A stretch of DNA of 64,000 nucleotides from positions 496,001 to 560,000 of the forward strand of contig CAXBFJ010000001.1 of NCBI GenBank assembly GCA_963975245.1, read 5' to 3'. The translations under genes were made by a program, and so were the position numbers. How positions within the stretch are numbered: position 1 is the first letter of the stretch; each line of letters starts with the position of its first letter. The notes beneath the pieces are model-generated. The model was not told the origin of the DNA. It searched no databases and saw only the letters and a program-made list of their open reading frames with translations. Shown piece by piece: positions 1 to 7,972 of the stretch. This stretch comes from Panacagrimonas sp963975245. Its GTDB lineage: Bacteria; Pseudomonadota; Gammaproteobacteria; Nevskiales; Nevskiaceae.

Positions 1-558
1 GCGTTTGGTCCGCAGTTTGCCGACTCACTGAGCGGTTCCATCGCGACCCCTTTGCTGCGCACTGGCATTGCCTATGGCGGCCTGTTTCTCGGCGGCCTCC
101 TGATTGGCGGCATCCTGACGGCGGTGCTGGTGGCCCGAATCAGGGAGAGCCGTTTCTCATCCGTTGATCGCACCACTGGCGCGGGCATTGGCTTGCTGCG
201 CGGGGTTCTGCTGGTGGGTCTGGCCGTGTTGCTGGGTAGCACCGCTGGCATGAGTGCGGAAAACTGGTGGAGCAAATCAAAACTGATTGAGCCCGCCACC
301 GTGGTGGCCGACGGATTCAAAGTTGTGATTCCGGAGTCCTGGCTCGATCCGCTCAAACCCGACAGCGTGCCGAGAAAAGACGCCGAGGCCGCTGCCGAAC
401 TGCTGCCGCATCTGGCACCGGGATTGCAAAGTCTGGAGTCGACCCCAAGTCCTGTAGAGCAGCAAAGCAAGATGCAGTCAGAACCACAGCCTTACCCGGA
501 ATCATCCACGCTTCCCGACGCAACAAGCGCCGGTGTTGAGCACAAAAAGGAAATCTGA
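1..558 (+). CDS. cvpA: CvpA family membrane protein, 5' truncated by window edge
   Basis: The reading frame is open from base 1, so the true start lies upstream of the window. The visible part has two hydrophobic segments with Gly-rich stretches (GGLFLGGLLIGG, then GLLRGVLLVGLAVLLGS), as in the membrane part of CvpA proteins, followed by a hydrophilic Pro/Ser/Glu-rich tail. CvpA family proteins are inner-membrane proteins linked to colicin V export and envelope homeostasis. The stop lies 3 nt before purF, the usual cvpA-purF arrangement, so they are probably cotranscribed. The assignment rests on topology plus this neighbour. Confidence 0.85.
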   Translation, partial: AFGPQFADSLSGSIATPLLRTGIAYGGLFLGGLLIGGILTAVLVARIRESRFSSVDRTTGAGIGLLRGVLLVGLAVLLGSTAGMSAENWWSKSKLIEPATVVADGFKVVIPESWLDPLKPDSVPRKDAEAAAELLPHLAPGLQSLESTPSPVEQQSKMQSEPQPYPESSTLPDATSAGVEHKKEI

Positions 559-561
559 AAA

Positions 562-2082
562 ATGTGCGGCATTGTTGGCATTCAGTCGCACTCGGTCGTC
601 AATCAGGACCTGTATGACGCCCTGAACATGCTGCAGCATCGCGGTCAGGACGCAGCAGGCATCATCACGACCGAGGGTTCTCGCCTGCACCTGCGCAAGG
701 ACAACGGTCTGGTGCGCGATGTGTTTCACGCGGCAGAGCACATGGTGCGGCTGCGCGGAAACATGGGCATTGGCCATGTTCGCTATCCGACAGCGGGTGT
801 GACCACCTCAGCCGAAGCTCAGCCTTTTTACACGAACATGCCGTTCGGCATTTCACTGGCGCACAACGGCAATCTGACCAACTCGGAAGAATTGAAGCTG
901 GAGTTGTTTGCCGAAGATCGCCGGCACCTCAACACGGACTCAGACTCCGAGGTCCTGCTCAATATTTTTGCGCACGAGTTGCTGTGCCAGAACAAGTTGC
1001 GCCTGCAGGCCGATGACATCTTTGCTGCTGTGGGCGGCGTGCATCGCCGCTGTCGCGGGGCCTATGCCGCCGTCGCCCTGATCAGTGGTTACGGCATCCT
1101 GGGCTTTCGTGACCCCTTCGGCATCCGTCCCATGGTCTACGGTCGGCGCAAGAGCGCTCAGGGCTATGAATACATGATTGCCTCGGAATCCGTGGCGTTC
1201 AATGCACTGGGTTTTGAGTTGGTGGCCGACGTGGCCCCGGGCGAGGCGGTGTTTATCGACATGGATGGCCGCCTGCACAAGCGTCAGTGCGCGGTGAACC
1301 CTTCGTACTCGCCGTGCATTTTTGAGTATGTGTATCTGGCCCGCCCTGACTCGCTCATGGACAACATCTACGTGCACAAGGCGCGCTTGCGCATGGGCGA
1401 GAAACTGGCCCAGCGCATCATGCGCGAGTGGCCGGATCACGATATCGACGTGGTGATTCCCATCCCCGACACCTCTCGTGTACCTGCCTCGGAGCTTGCC
1501 TCCAATCTGGGCGTGCCGTATCGCGAAGGCTATGTGAAAAACCGCTATATCGGGCGCACCTTCATCATGCCGGGGCAGAGCCAGCGCAAGAAAAGCGTGC
1601 GCCAGAAGCTCAACCCCATTGAGGTGGAGTTTCGCGGCAAGAACGTCATGCTGGTGGATGACTCCATCGTGCGCGGCACCACCATGCAGGAAATCATCGA
1701 CATGGCCCGCGAAGCCGGAGCGCGCAAGGTGTATATCGCCTCAGCCTCGCCGCCGGTGCGTTTTCCCAATGTCTACGGCATCGACATGCCCAGCAGCAAT
1801 GAGCTGATAGCGCACGGCAGGTCGGAGAAGGAACTTGAAAAGCTCCTCGGCGCGGACCGCCTGATCTACCAGAGCCTGGAAGACCTGATTGACGCTGTGC
1901 GGCATCGTCATGCGCAGATTCAGGAATTTGAATGCTCGGTCTTTACCGGCAAGTACATCACTCAGGACGTCACCAGCGAGTACCTGAGCCAGCTGGAACT
2001 GTTCCGGTCTGATGCCGCCAAGGCGGCCCGCAAGAATATGGTTTCGACCGTGATTGAAATGGAGAATGCCGGCGCCGGCTGA
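562..2082 (+). CDS. purF: Amidophosphoribosyltransferase
   Basis: Catalyses the first committed step of purine synthesis, PRPP plus glutamine to 5-phosphoribosylamine, in the cytoplasm. The protein (506 aa) starts MCGIVGI, which places the Ntn-hydrolase nucleophile at Cys2 with no propeptide. The N-terminal half is the class II glutaminase domain. The C-terminal half is the phosphoribosyltransferase, with the PRPP loop VMLVDDSIVRGTT at about residues 361-373. Length and order are standard for proteobacterial PurF. The ATG is fixed by the need for Cys2. It sits 3 nt after cvpA. Confidence 0.98.
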   Translation: MCGIVGIQSHSVVNQDLYDALNMLQHRGQDAAGIITTEGSRLHLRKDNGLVRDVFHAAEHMVRLRGNMGIGHVRYPTAGVTTSAEAQPFYTNMPFGISLAHNGNLTNSEELKLELFAEDRRHLNTDSDSEVLLNIFAHELLCQNKLRLQADDIFAAVGGVHRRCRGAYAAVALISGYGILGFRDPFGIRPMVYGRRKSAQGYEYMIASESVAFNALGFELVADVAPGEAVFIDMDGRLHKRQCAVNPSYSPCIFEYVYLARPDSLMDNIYVHKARLRMGEKLAQRIMREWPDHDIDVVIPIPDTSRVPASELASNLGVPYREGYVKNRYIGRTFIMPGQSQRKKSVRQKLNPIEVEFRGKNVMLVDDSIVRGTTMQEIIDMAREAGARKVYIASASPPVRFPNVYGIDMPSSNELIAHGRSEKELEKLLGADRLIYQSLEDLIDAVRHRHAQIQEFECSVFTGKYITQDVTSEYLSQLELFRSDAAKAARKNMVSTVIEMENAGAG

Positions 2083-2208
2083 GGCGCGGGCTTGATCTGG
2101 CTGGTGCGGCGAGGCCTTCGCGCCAGCCAGCGAACTCATCAGCAAGCGGCGGCGGTTTGACCCTTGTACAGCTCACTCACTACACTGCGCGCCACGCCGA
2201 TTTCCACG

Positions 2209-2284
2209 CTTGCGGGCTTTTGACTACTGCTAAGCGTTACCCGCAAGTGTTGTTCATCGGCCCGTATTTGATGCGGGTTTTTTT
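2209..2284 (+). promoter_or_regulatory. Attenuator-like leader of metZ
   Basis: Just upstream of metZ are two competing hairpins. Hairpin 1 pairs CTTGCGGG (2209-2216) with CCCGCAAG (2240-2247). Hairpin 2 pairs CCCGTAT (2261-2267) with ATGCGGG (2271-2277) across a 3-nt loop and is followed by seven T (2278-2284), which is the form of an intrinsic terminator. The CCCGC of hairpin 1 could also pair with the GCGGG of hairpin 2, so the structures are mutually exclusive. The terminator ends 17 nt before the metZ ATG, so it most likely controls metZ. I could not fit it to a known SAM riboswitch class. Confidence 0.55.
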
Positions 2285-2301
2285 GTGCCCGCGCTGGATG
2301 A

Positions 2302-3510
2302 ATGACCATGAAAGACAACAAGCCTGCTGACGACGACCCGAGCCTGCACTGGGGCCCGGCAACACTGGGAATTCGCGCTGCACAATCGCGCAGCCCGGAG
2401 ATGGAGCATTCGCCAGCCATCTATCCCACCTCCAGCTTTGTGTTTAACAACGCAGCGGAAGCCGCGCGTGTTTTCGCAGGCCAGCAGGCAGGCAATGTCT
2501 ACGGCCGATTCACCAATCCCACGGTCAAGATGTTTGAGCAGCGCCTGGCCATCATGGAAGGCGGCGATGCCTGCGTGGCGACGGCCAGCGGCATGGTGGC
2601 CATACTGAGTCTGATCATGGCCACCATGAAAGCAGGCGATCACCTGCTTTCATCGAGTGGCCTGTTTGGCTCCACCATCAACCTGTTCAACAACTATCTG
2701 GTCAAGTTTGGCGTAGAGGTCAGCTACGTTGATCCGACGCGGCCCGAGCTGTGGGAAAAAGCCATCCGACCCAATACGCGGATGCTGTTTGTGGAAACGC
2801 CGTCCAACCCGCTGACAGAGATCGCAGACATCAGGGCGCTGGCCGATATTGCTCACGCACATGGCGCGAAGCTGGCCGTGGACAATTGCTTTCTGACGCC
2901 GGTGTTCCAGAAGCCGCTGGAGCTGGGCGCAGACTTTGTGATTCATTCTGCAACCAAGTTTCTGGACGGGCAGGGGCGCTGCATTGGCGGTGCCGTAGTG
3001 GGCGACGCCGAATCCGTAGGCAAGGATGTGTTTGGGTTCATGCGCACCGCAGGTCCGTGCCTGTCGCCCTTCAATGCCTGGGTATTCCTGAAAGGCATGG
3101 AAACCCTTGCCCTGCGCATGAAGGCGCACGAGCAAAGTGCAAGGCGCTTGGCCACCTGGCTTAATGAGCAGATCAACGTGAGCCGCGTGTACTACCCGGG
3201 GCTGAGCAGCCACCCGCAGCACGAACTCGCTCGCCGGCAGAGCAGTGGTTACGGCGCCATCGTCTCGTTTGAAGTGGAAGGCGGACGCGAGGCTGCATGG
3301 AAGCTCATTGATGCCTGCAAGCTGTGCTCCATCACCGCTAATCTGGGTGATACACGAACCACCATTACCCATCCTGCAACCACCACGCACGGGCGTATTA
3401 CGGCCGAAGCACGCGCGGCGGCGGGTATCAATGAAGGCCTGCTGCGTATTTCAGTGGGGCTCGAAGACATTGAGGACATCGAAGCCGATCTTGCACGCGG
3501 CCTGAGCTGA
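2302..3510 (+). CDS. metZ: O-succinylhomoserine sulfhydrylase (Cys/Met metabolism PLP enzyme)
   Basis: A 402-aa fold-type I PLP enzyme of the Cys/Met metabolism family. It is expected to replace the succinyl group of O-succinylhomoserine with sulfide, giving homocysteine. The PLP lysine lies in SATKFLDGQGR, near residue 219, and the family motifs YGRFTNPT and VETPSNPL are present. Placement after purF is the metZ order seen in Pseudomonas and relatives. The closely related enzymes MetB and MetC cannot be excluded by motif alone, but context favours metZ. Start is ATG 2302; ATG 2308 in the same frame is an alternative. Confidence 0.9.
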   Translation: MTMKDNKPADDDPSLHWGPATLGIRAAQSRSPEMEHSPAIYPTSSFVFNNAAEAARVFAGQQAGNVYGRFTNPTVKMFEQRLAIMEGGDACVATASGMVAILSLIMATMKAGDHLLSSSGLFGSTINLFNNYLVKFGVEVSYVDPTRPELWEKAIRPNTRMLFVETPSNPLTEIADIRALADIAHAHGAKLAVDNCFLTPVFQKPLELGADFVIHSATKFLDGQGRCIGGAVVGDAESVGKDVFGFMRTAGPCLSPFNAWVFLKGMETLALRMKAHEQSARRLATWLNEQINVSRVYYPGLSSHPQHELARRQSSGYGAIVSFEVEGGREAAWKLIDACKLCSITANLGDTRTTITHPATTTHGRITAEARAAAGINEGLLRISVGLEDIEDIEADLARGLS

Positions 3511-3519
3511 TAGCACCCG

Positions 3520-4302
3520 ATGCAGTCTGAACTTCTTGAAGCAGCGTGGCGGTGTTGCGACGCCGATGAAAAATGCGAACGCGTTGCTGCCGTTGAGCAG
3601 ACCACCGAACTGCATCAAATGCTGCAGCAAGCAGCCCCACTGGATCAGCATCAGCTTGAAGCGGGCAGGCCGGCAGCGCCGCAACTGATTTCGCCGCGCG
3701 ATGTGCCGCGCAGAGGGCTGGGTTCGGAGGTGGGCCGCGCCGCCATGATTCACGCCATTGCCCATATTGAATTCAATGCCATCAATCTGGCGCTGGATGC
3801 CGCGCTGCGCTTTGCGGGCATGCCACTGGACTACTACGAAGACTGGATCAGCGTGGCAAAGGACGAGGCGCGCCACTTTGGAATGTTGCGCGGTCGGCTG
3901 ACAGACATGGGTCGCAGCTACGGTGAATTTCCAGCGCACAACGGGCTGTGGGAAGCAGCGGTCAAGACCGCAGACCATGGCCTGGCGCGAATGGCGCTGG
4001 TGCCTCGCGTGCTTGAAGCCCGTGGCCTGGACGTGACGCCGCAGATGATCGTGCGACTCAAGGAAGTAGGGGACCAGGCCAGCGCGGACATTCTCACCGT
4101 CATCCTTGAAGAAGAGGTGCGGCACGTTGCCATTGGTACCCGCTGGTACCGCTACCTCTGTGAGCGTGAGGGGTGCGAGCCCATCAGCACCTTCCGCGCC
4201 CTGCTGGACCAGCACCGCGTGCGCCGCCAGAAGCCATTCAACGAAGCCGCCCGCAAAGCCGCCGGGTTTGAAGCCGAAGAACTGATCGAGCCCGGTCAAT
4301 AG
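3520..4302 (+). CDS. DUF455 family ferritin-like protein
   Basis: This 260-aa protein matches the DUF455 family, related to ferritin-like di-iron proteins. Metal-ligand type motifs are visible in the helices: HIEFNAI, DEARHF and EEEVRHVAIG, giving the Glu...ExxH pattern repeated across a four-helix bundle. The biochemical role of the family is not established to my knowledge; oxidase or hydroxylase chemistry is inferred from the fold. It starts 9 nt after metZ ends and is probably cotranscribed with it. It is the last core gene before the integron. Confidence 0.85.
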   Translation: MQSELLEAAWRCCDADEKCERVAAVEQTTELHQMLQQAAPLDQHQLEAGRPAAPQLISPRDVPRRGLGSEVGRAAMIHAIAHIEFNAINLALDAALRFAGMPLDYYEDWISVAKDEARHFGMLRGRLTDMGRSYGEFPAHNGLWEAAVKTADHGLARMALVPRVLEARGLDVTPQMIVRLKEVGDQASADILTVILEEEVRHVAIGTRWYRYLCEREGCEPISTFRALLDQHRVRRQKPFNEAARKAAGFEAEELIEPGQ

Positions 4303-4400
4303 ACAGCGGCTTGTCGGCAGCAGGGCAGGCGGGTAGCGACGAAAGCGTCAGTTCAAGCTGTCTTGATGCACTGGCTCAAGAAAGCTGAGTGCAAACCTTC

Positions 4401-5393
4401 TCAGTGCAACGCGTCCAAAGGGCTGCGCACACCGCGTCCGCCCCGGTTGAGTACATGCGTATAAATCATGGTGGTGCTCACATCACTGTGGCCCAGCAAT
4501 TCTTGCACCGTGCGGATGTCATAACCGGCTTCCAGCAGATGCGTGGCAAAGCAATGCCGGAAGGTATGCGGAGAAGCAGGTTTGCTCAGATTGGCATTAC
4601 GGACCGCATCCTTCACCGCACGCTGGATGATCTTCTCGCTCAAATGATGCCGCCGCACCTGACCGCTGACCGGGTCCGCTGAAAAAGAGCGCGCTACAAA
4701 AACATACTGCCAACCCCACTCGCGGCTCGCGTTCGGGTACTTCACGGACAGCGCATCCGGCAGCCAGACGTCTGCCTTGCCAACAGCCAGGTCTTCATCA
4801 AAAAGATTGCGCCGCGCCGCCAGATGGACGCGAAGCGGATCGACCAGCGCATCGGGCAGTACCGTGACCCTGTCCTTTGCGCCTTTGCCGTCGCGAACGA
4901 TGATCTCGCGCCGCTCCAGATCCAGATCTTTTACCCGCAAGCGCAGCGCCTCCAGTAGGCGAGTACCGGTTCCGTACAAGAACCGGGCGACCAGCGCCGA
5001 TGTGCCGTTCATTTGCCGCAGCACCGCCTGAACCTCCTGCTGCGTGAGCACGGTGGGAAGGCGTGCTGGCTTCTTGGCACGGGTGACGTTGTCCAGCCAC
5101 GGCAATTCCACCTCCAGAATCTCGCGGTAGAGAAAGAGCAGGGCAGCCAAAGCCTGGTTCTGCGTACTCGCCGCAACTTTGCGGTCCACCGCCAGATGGG
5201 ATAAAAACGCCTCTACCTCGACGCGACCCATTTCCTTGGGGTGACGCTTAGCGTGAAACAGAATGAAGCGCCGTATCCAGTCCACGTATGCAATTTCGGT
5301 GCGACGGCTATAGTGCTTCGCACGGATCAGAAAACGAACCTGATCGAGCAACTTGGGAGGCTGGGCAACGCCAGATGTTGAGTCTGAATCCAC
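4401..5393 (-). CDS. intI: Integron integrase IntI
   Basis: A tyrosine recombinase of 330 aa. Catalytic residues are visible as R145 (GTGTRLLEAL), H276 and R279 (HTFRH), H302 (LLGHSDVSTTM) and Y311 (IYTHV). It carries the extra segment specific to integron integrases (about residues 208-232, including VKYPNASREWGWQYVF), which separates IntI from XerC/D and phage integrases. It would recombine attI with attC and attC with attC. It is transcribed away from the cassettes, starting next to attI, as in all integrons. The start is a GTG preceded by a GGGGGTGA purine-rich box. The gene looks intact. Confidence 0.97.
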   Translation of the reverse strand: MDSDSTSGVAQPPKLLDQVRFLIRAKHYSRRTEIAYVDWIRRFILFHAKRHPKEMGRVEVEAFLSHLAVDRKVAASTQNQALAALLFLYREILEVELPWLDNVTRAKKPARLPTVLTQQEVQAVLRQMNGTSALVARFLYGTGTRLLEALRLRVKDLDLERREIIVRDGKGAKDRVTVLPDALVDPLRVHLAARRNLFDEDLAVGKADVWLPDALSVKYPNASREWGWQYVFVARSFSADPVSGQVRRHHLSEKIIQRAVKDAVRNANLSKPASPHTFRHCFATHLLEAGYDIRTVQELLGHSDVSTTMIYTHVLNRGGRGVRSPLDALH

Positions 5394-5511
5394 GGATCAC
5401 CCCCATGAAAATAAAAAAAACAACAAAATCAGTCAAGTACAGATTTGGCGTCCAGATTATAAGACATCAAGCTGGGTTATCAGACATTTTGTCGTCCATT
5501 AGGCGTTGGGC
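5394..5511 (+). other. attI recombination site region
   Basis: The non-coding interval between intI and the first cassette ends in the core GTTGGGC (5505-5511), with strand exchange expected between G5505 and T5506. Its seven bases are the exact reverse complement of the R'' box GCCCAAC of the first cassette's attC at 5712-5718, which supports this as the attI/cassette junction. The left limit of attI is not visible. Confidence 0.75.
5408..5436 (-). promoter_or_regulatory. Putative intI promoter
   Basis: On the minus strand a -35 box TTGACT (5436-5431) and a -10 box TATTTT (5413-5408) are separated by exactly 17 nt. Transcription would start near 5401, leaving only a few bases before the intI GTG at 5393. 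No CTG-N10-CAG LexA operator is visible nearby, so SOS control of this integrase is not supported by sequence. Confidence 0.5.
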
Positions 5512-5768
5512 CAAAAACTGCGCCACTCATTTACGGCCGCATTAATCTCCGTATCGGTTGCCCACTCCTTCACCGGCGCGGACACAGGCACGTCGCAAAT
5601 GCGAGCCATTTCGTCGCCCACACGTTTTATCGCTCTGCACTTATCAAGCAGTTCGTCCTGCATCAGCTTCCCGGTCGGGTCTCCTACTGCCGCGCGAATG
5701 TCGGCCAGCAGGCCCAACAAGGTGTTCAACTCGGACGGTTTTGCCGCCGTTTGGCTTTCACTTTCCAT
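5499..5768 (-). CDS. Cassette 1: small soluble hypothetical protein, reverse orientation
   Basis: Unrecognised 89-aa protein starting MESESQTAAKPSELNTLLGLL, helical in appearance and acidic. The ATG at 5768 is chosen because an AAGGAGA box lies about 7 nt upstream, while an in-frame ATG seven codons earlier has none. Unlike every other cassette gene here it runs toward intI. Its first codons lie inside its own attC. Its stop codon (5499-5501) lies just outside the cassette, in attI sequence. The plus-strand frame over the same DNA looks like an antisense shadow. A promoter in or near the attC would be needed. Confidence 0.6.
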   Translation of the reverse strand: MESESQTAAKPSELNTLLGLLADIRAAVGDPTGKLMQDELLDKCRAIKRVGDEMARICDVPVSAPVKEWATDTEINAAVNEWRSFWPNA

Positions 5769-5815
5769 CTGGTTTCTCCTTGGCGGCAAAACCGCCGGTT
5801 AACTCTGCGTTAGGG
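5712..5815 (+). repeat. attC of cassette 1
   Basis: R'' box GCCCAAC (5712-5718), R' box GTTAGGG (5809-5815). Between them is a perfect 12-bp inverted repeat, GGTTTTGCCGCC (5737-5748) with GGCGGCAAAACC (5782-5793). The R'' box exactly complements the cassette's own left junction at 5505. Confidence 0.85.
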
Positions 5816-5847
5816 CTATCAGCTAGGAGAAAGAGAGTGGAGCGAGA

Positions 5848-6132
5848 ATGAGCAAACACACATATGCCGTATTTCTAAATACTCAATACCTTGACGGCGC
5901 TACGTACATCCGCCATCTCGCTATTCACGCAACTGCGAAAGATGGTGCGCCTTTACCGCATTTAGCATGTTCAAAGATTGAGACGGGCGAACAATATTTG
6001 GCAGTTGAAATGCTGGAACCCAACGGGGAGCGCATAAATCTGCTTCTGCCTCATTACGCTGTTTCATCAGTACTTGTTCTGGAGAAAGGCCAGCAAATCC
6101 CACCTGGATTCCTGGCACAGAACTCGCCCTGA
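5848..6132 (+). CDS. Cassette 2: hypothetical protein
   Basis: Unrecognised 94-aa soluble protein starting MSKHTYAVFLNTQYLDG. A GGAG box 6 nt before the ATG supports the start. The cassette begins at 5809 and its 5' leader (CTATCAGCTAGGAGA) is repeated at the head of cassette 5. No function can be assigned; its composition is that of a real protein and it occupies a complete cassette with matching junction boxes. Confidence 0.65.
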   Translation: MSKHTYAVFLNTQYLDGATYIRHLAIHATAKDGAPLPHLACSKIETGEQYLAVEMLEPNGERINLLLPHYAVSSVLVLEKGQQIPPGFLAQNSP

Positions 6133-6166
6133 CTGTGAGTGCATCTGCCATATATCAACCCTCCAT

Positions 6167-6234
6167 CCCTAACCAATCGTTCCAGCCGACTGCCCTCCCT
6201 ATCGGTCGGCCACGGCTGAACTCAGGCGTTAGCG
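6167..6234 (+). repeat. attC of cassette 2
   Basis: R'' CCCTAAC (6167-6173) exactly complements the cassette's left junction GTTAGGG. R' is GTTAGCG (6228-6234). Inner arms CCAGCCGAC and CGGCTGAACTC match the type found in several other attCs here. Confidence 0.9.
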
Positions 6235-6238
6235 CTCC

Positions 6239-7366
6239 ATGGCGAACAAACGAGGTCGCAACGAACCTTGCTGGTGTGGCTCCGGCAAGAAGTACAAGCG
6301 GTGCCATCTCAACCGAGAGAAGGATGATGCGACGAGTCCTTGGGAGGCCGAGAAGCAGATGCGGAAGTCCTTTTCCGTGAAAACGTGCTCTGCGCCAAAG
6401 CGTTGGCACTCGGAATGCTCAGGCCAGATTGTTCAAGCCCATACGGTACCAAAGTCGCTGAGCCTAAGAGCCATCGCAAGAGAAAATCATGTCTATGGTT
6501 ATGAACTGAGTTTCTCCAAGCTCAATAAATACAACGGCAAAGTTCCCCCTGAATTGATCGGCGTAAATCGCGCATCAACATTCACGGGCTTTTGCGGCGT
6601 ACATGATTCGAAGATATTTGCGCCCGTCGAGACTAGGAAGTTCGAGAGCTCAAAGGAGCAATGTTTCTTGCTCGCCTATCGCGCTTTGGCTAGGGAAATA
6701 TTCACAAAGAACGCCAGTGCTTCTTTGTCCGACGTAAGAAAAAGCACCGATCGTGGAAAATCACAGGCGGAGCAATTCGATATACAAGCGATGGCACTCA
6801 TGTTTGATATCGGCACTGCAGCAGGGCAAAAAGATAACGCGAGGCACCTCGCCGAAATGGACGCTTGCTTAGAAAACGGTCGATATGACGGCGTAAGGTC
6901 ATACATCATTCAGTTCGACGGCCCGCCACCTGTCATGTGTTCGGGGGCATTCTTCCCACAAGAAACAATTCATGGAAAAAAGCTTCAAGATCTTTCCGAT
7001 GTAACTGCTGAGGCCGATCTCATCACCCTTACCAGCTTCTATGATGGCGAAAGCGGATTTGTCGTCTTCACATGGCTTGAGGGTAGCGATGGCACCTGCT
7101 GCGACTTCGTAGAGAGCCTAAGCCTTATACCTGATGAGGATATAAGTAATGCATTGGTGAGGCTCATGTTTGAGTATTTCGAGAACGTATTCATAGCCCC
7201 CGACTGGTGGGAGAGCCTATCCGAGGATCAGCAAAGAGCACTCAATAGTCGTATGTGGGGATTGGTGGACCGACTGAAAATGGGAAAAGAGTCAGGCAGT
7301 ATTCAGCCCGACGGAATCGATTTTCCTCAGTGGAAACTGGTGAAGCGAGAATTAGTTTGTGGATAG
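6239..7366 (+). CDS. Cassette 3: SEC-C motif protein with a second Cys/His cluster
   Basis: A 375-aa protein. Residues 10-23 (PCWCGSGKKYKRCH) are a SEC-C zinc motif with C11, C13, C22 and H23. A second set of possible metal ligands follows: C50, H57, C60 and H68 (WHSECSGQIVQAHT), and C119 and H122 (GFCGVHD). The arrangement recalls HNH-type zinc folds, but no catalytic His is proven. The remaining 240 residues are unrecognised. SEC-C motifs occur in many unrelated proteins, so no function is claimed. The ATG lies only 10 nt from the recombination point with no Shine-Dalgarno box, leaving initiation unexplained. Confidence 0.75.
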   Translation: MANKRGRNEPCWCGSGKKYKRCHLNREKDDATSPWEAEKQMRKSFSVKTCSAPKRWHSECSGQIVQAHTVPKSLSLRAIARENHVYGYELSFSKLNKYNGKVPPELIGVNRASTFTGFCGVHDSKIFAPVETRKFESSKEQCFLLAYRALAREIFTKNASASLSDVRKSTDRGKSQAEQFDIQAMALMFDIGTAAGQKDNARHLAEMDACLENGRYDGVRSYIIQFDGPPPVMCSGAFFPQETIHGKKLQDLSDVTAEADLITLTSFYDGESGFVVFTWLEGSDGTCCDFVESLSLIPDEDISNALVRLMFEYFENVFIAPDWWESLSEDQQRALNSRMWGLVDRLKMGKESGSIQPDGIDFPQWKLVKRELVCG

Positions 7367-7369
7367 TCG

Positions 7370-7438
7370 CGCTAACAAACGCTTCCAGTGCGACGTCCTC
7401 GCCTTCGGCTCGGCCGCGCCTGAAGCGGGGCGTTAGGC
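7370..7438 (+). repeat. attC of cassette 3
   Basis: R'' CGCTAAC (7370-7376) exactly complements the left junction GTTAGCG at 6228. R' is GTTAGGC (7432-7438). Inner arms (CTTCCAGTGCGA and CGCGCCTGAAGCG) are of a different type from most others and recur in the attC at 12530. Confidence 0.9.
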
Positions 7439-7445
7439 ATTTCTA

Positions 7446-7880
7446 ATGGCTAGGCTCGACACTCGGCTTGAGTCGGAAGGCGCAGAGTTTTTGGTTCTCG
7501 GCCAACTCCTGCTCAATCGCATACCCTCCTATAAAACCTACACGAATATGCCCGGCTATGATCTGGTCGCTACTAATCCGGAGCTAAATACGTCGGCAAA
7601 AATTCAGGTCAAGAGCCGCTGGAGAACCGGAGCCGCCGGCTTCCCGATCAAGAATTTCAGCTGTGATTTCGTCGTCCTGGTGCTGCTAAATCGTGGCTCA
7701 AAAGACGGCAAGAAAGAGGTCAAGGAACCGCGCTACTTTGTATTTCCAGTCGCCGTAATCGCCAAGGCACCTAGGAGTCAGAAATGGAGCAAGGTCAATC
7801 TCAAAGATGTCCCGGATTACGAGGCATACGAGAATAAGTGGGCACAAATTTCAGTCATGTTGGGCGCAAAAAATGCCTAA
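7446..7880 (+). CDS. Cassette 4: PD-(D/E)XK nuclease-like protein
   Basis: A 144-aa protein with the layout of a minimal PD-(D/E)XK fold: a helix with E13, then GYDLVA (D39), then KIQVKSR with Q54 and K56 where the usual motif has E-x-K. A QxK variant is known in this superfamily. Small proteins of this type are often annotated as DUF4365-like or intron-endonuclease-like; the exact family is not settled here. It would act on DNA or be a degenerate relative. The ATG is 8 nt inside the cassette without a clear Shine-Dalgarno box. The stop TAA falls in the attC R'' box. Confidence 0.7.
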   Translation: MARLDTRLESEGAEFLVLGQLLLNRIPSYKTYTNMPGYDLVATNPELNTSAKIQVKSRWRTGAAGFPIKNFSCDFVVLVLLNRGSKDGKKEVKEPRYFVFPVAVIAKAPRSQKWSKVNLKDVPDYEAYENKWAQISVMLGAKNA

Positions 7881-7953
7881 CAACAAGTTGCACTCCGACG
7901 TCCCACCCGCCGCTTCGCGGCAGCTGGGCCGCGGGTGAACTTGGGCGTTAGGG
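7875..7953 (+). repeat. attC of cassette 4
   Basis: R'' GCCTAAC (7875-7881) exactly complements the left junction GTTAGGC at 7432 and contains the gene's stop codon. R' is GTTAGGG (7947-7953). Confidence 0.9.
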
Positions 7954-7972
7954 CTATCAGCTAGGAGATTAA

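Noticed and set aside
2200..2250. SAM-II riboswitch before metZ
   Set aside because: Some words resemble the consensus (GATTT, CTTGC, GCTAA) but the P1 stem cannot be formed, so no class is assigned.
5394..5505. LexA operator for intI
   Set aside because: No CTG-N10-CAG palindrome; the nearest CTG...CAG pair has only six bases between.
5506..5802. A plus-strand frame over cassette 1
   Set aside because: Ser-rich antisense composition, no ribosome site, while the minus strand has a clean AAGGAGA box and natural protein composition.
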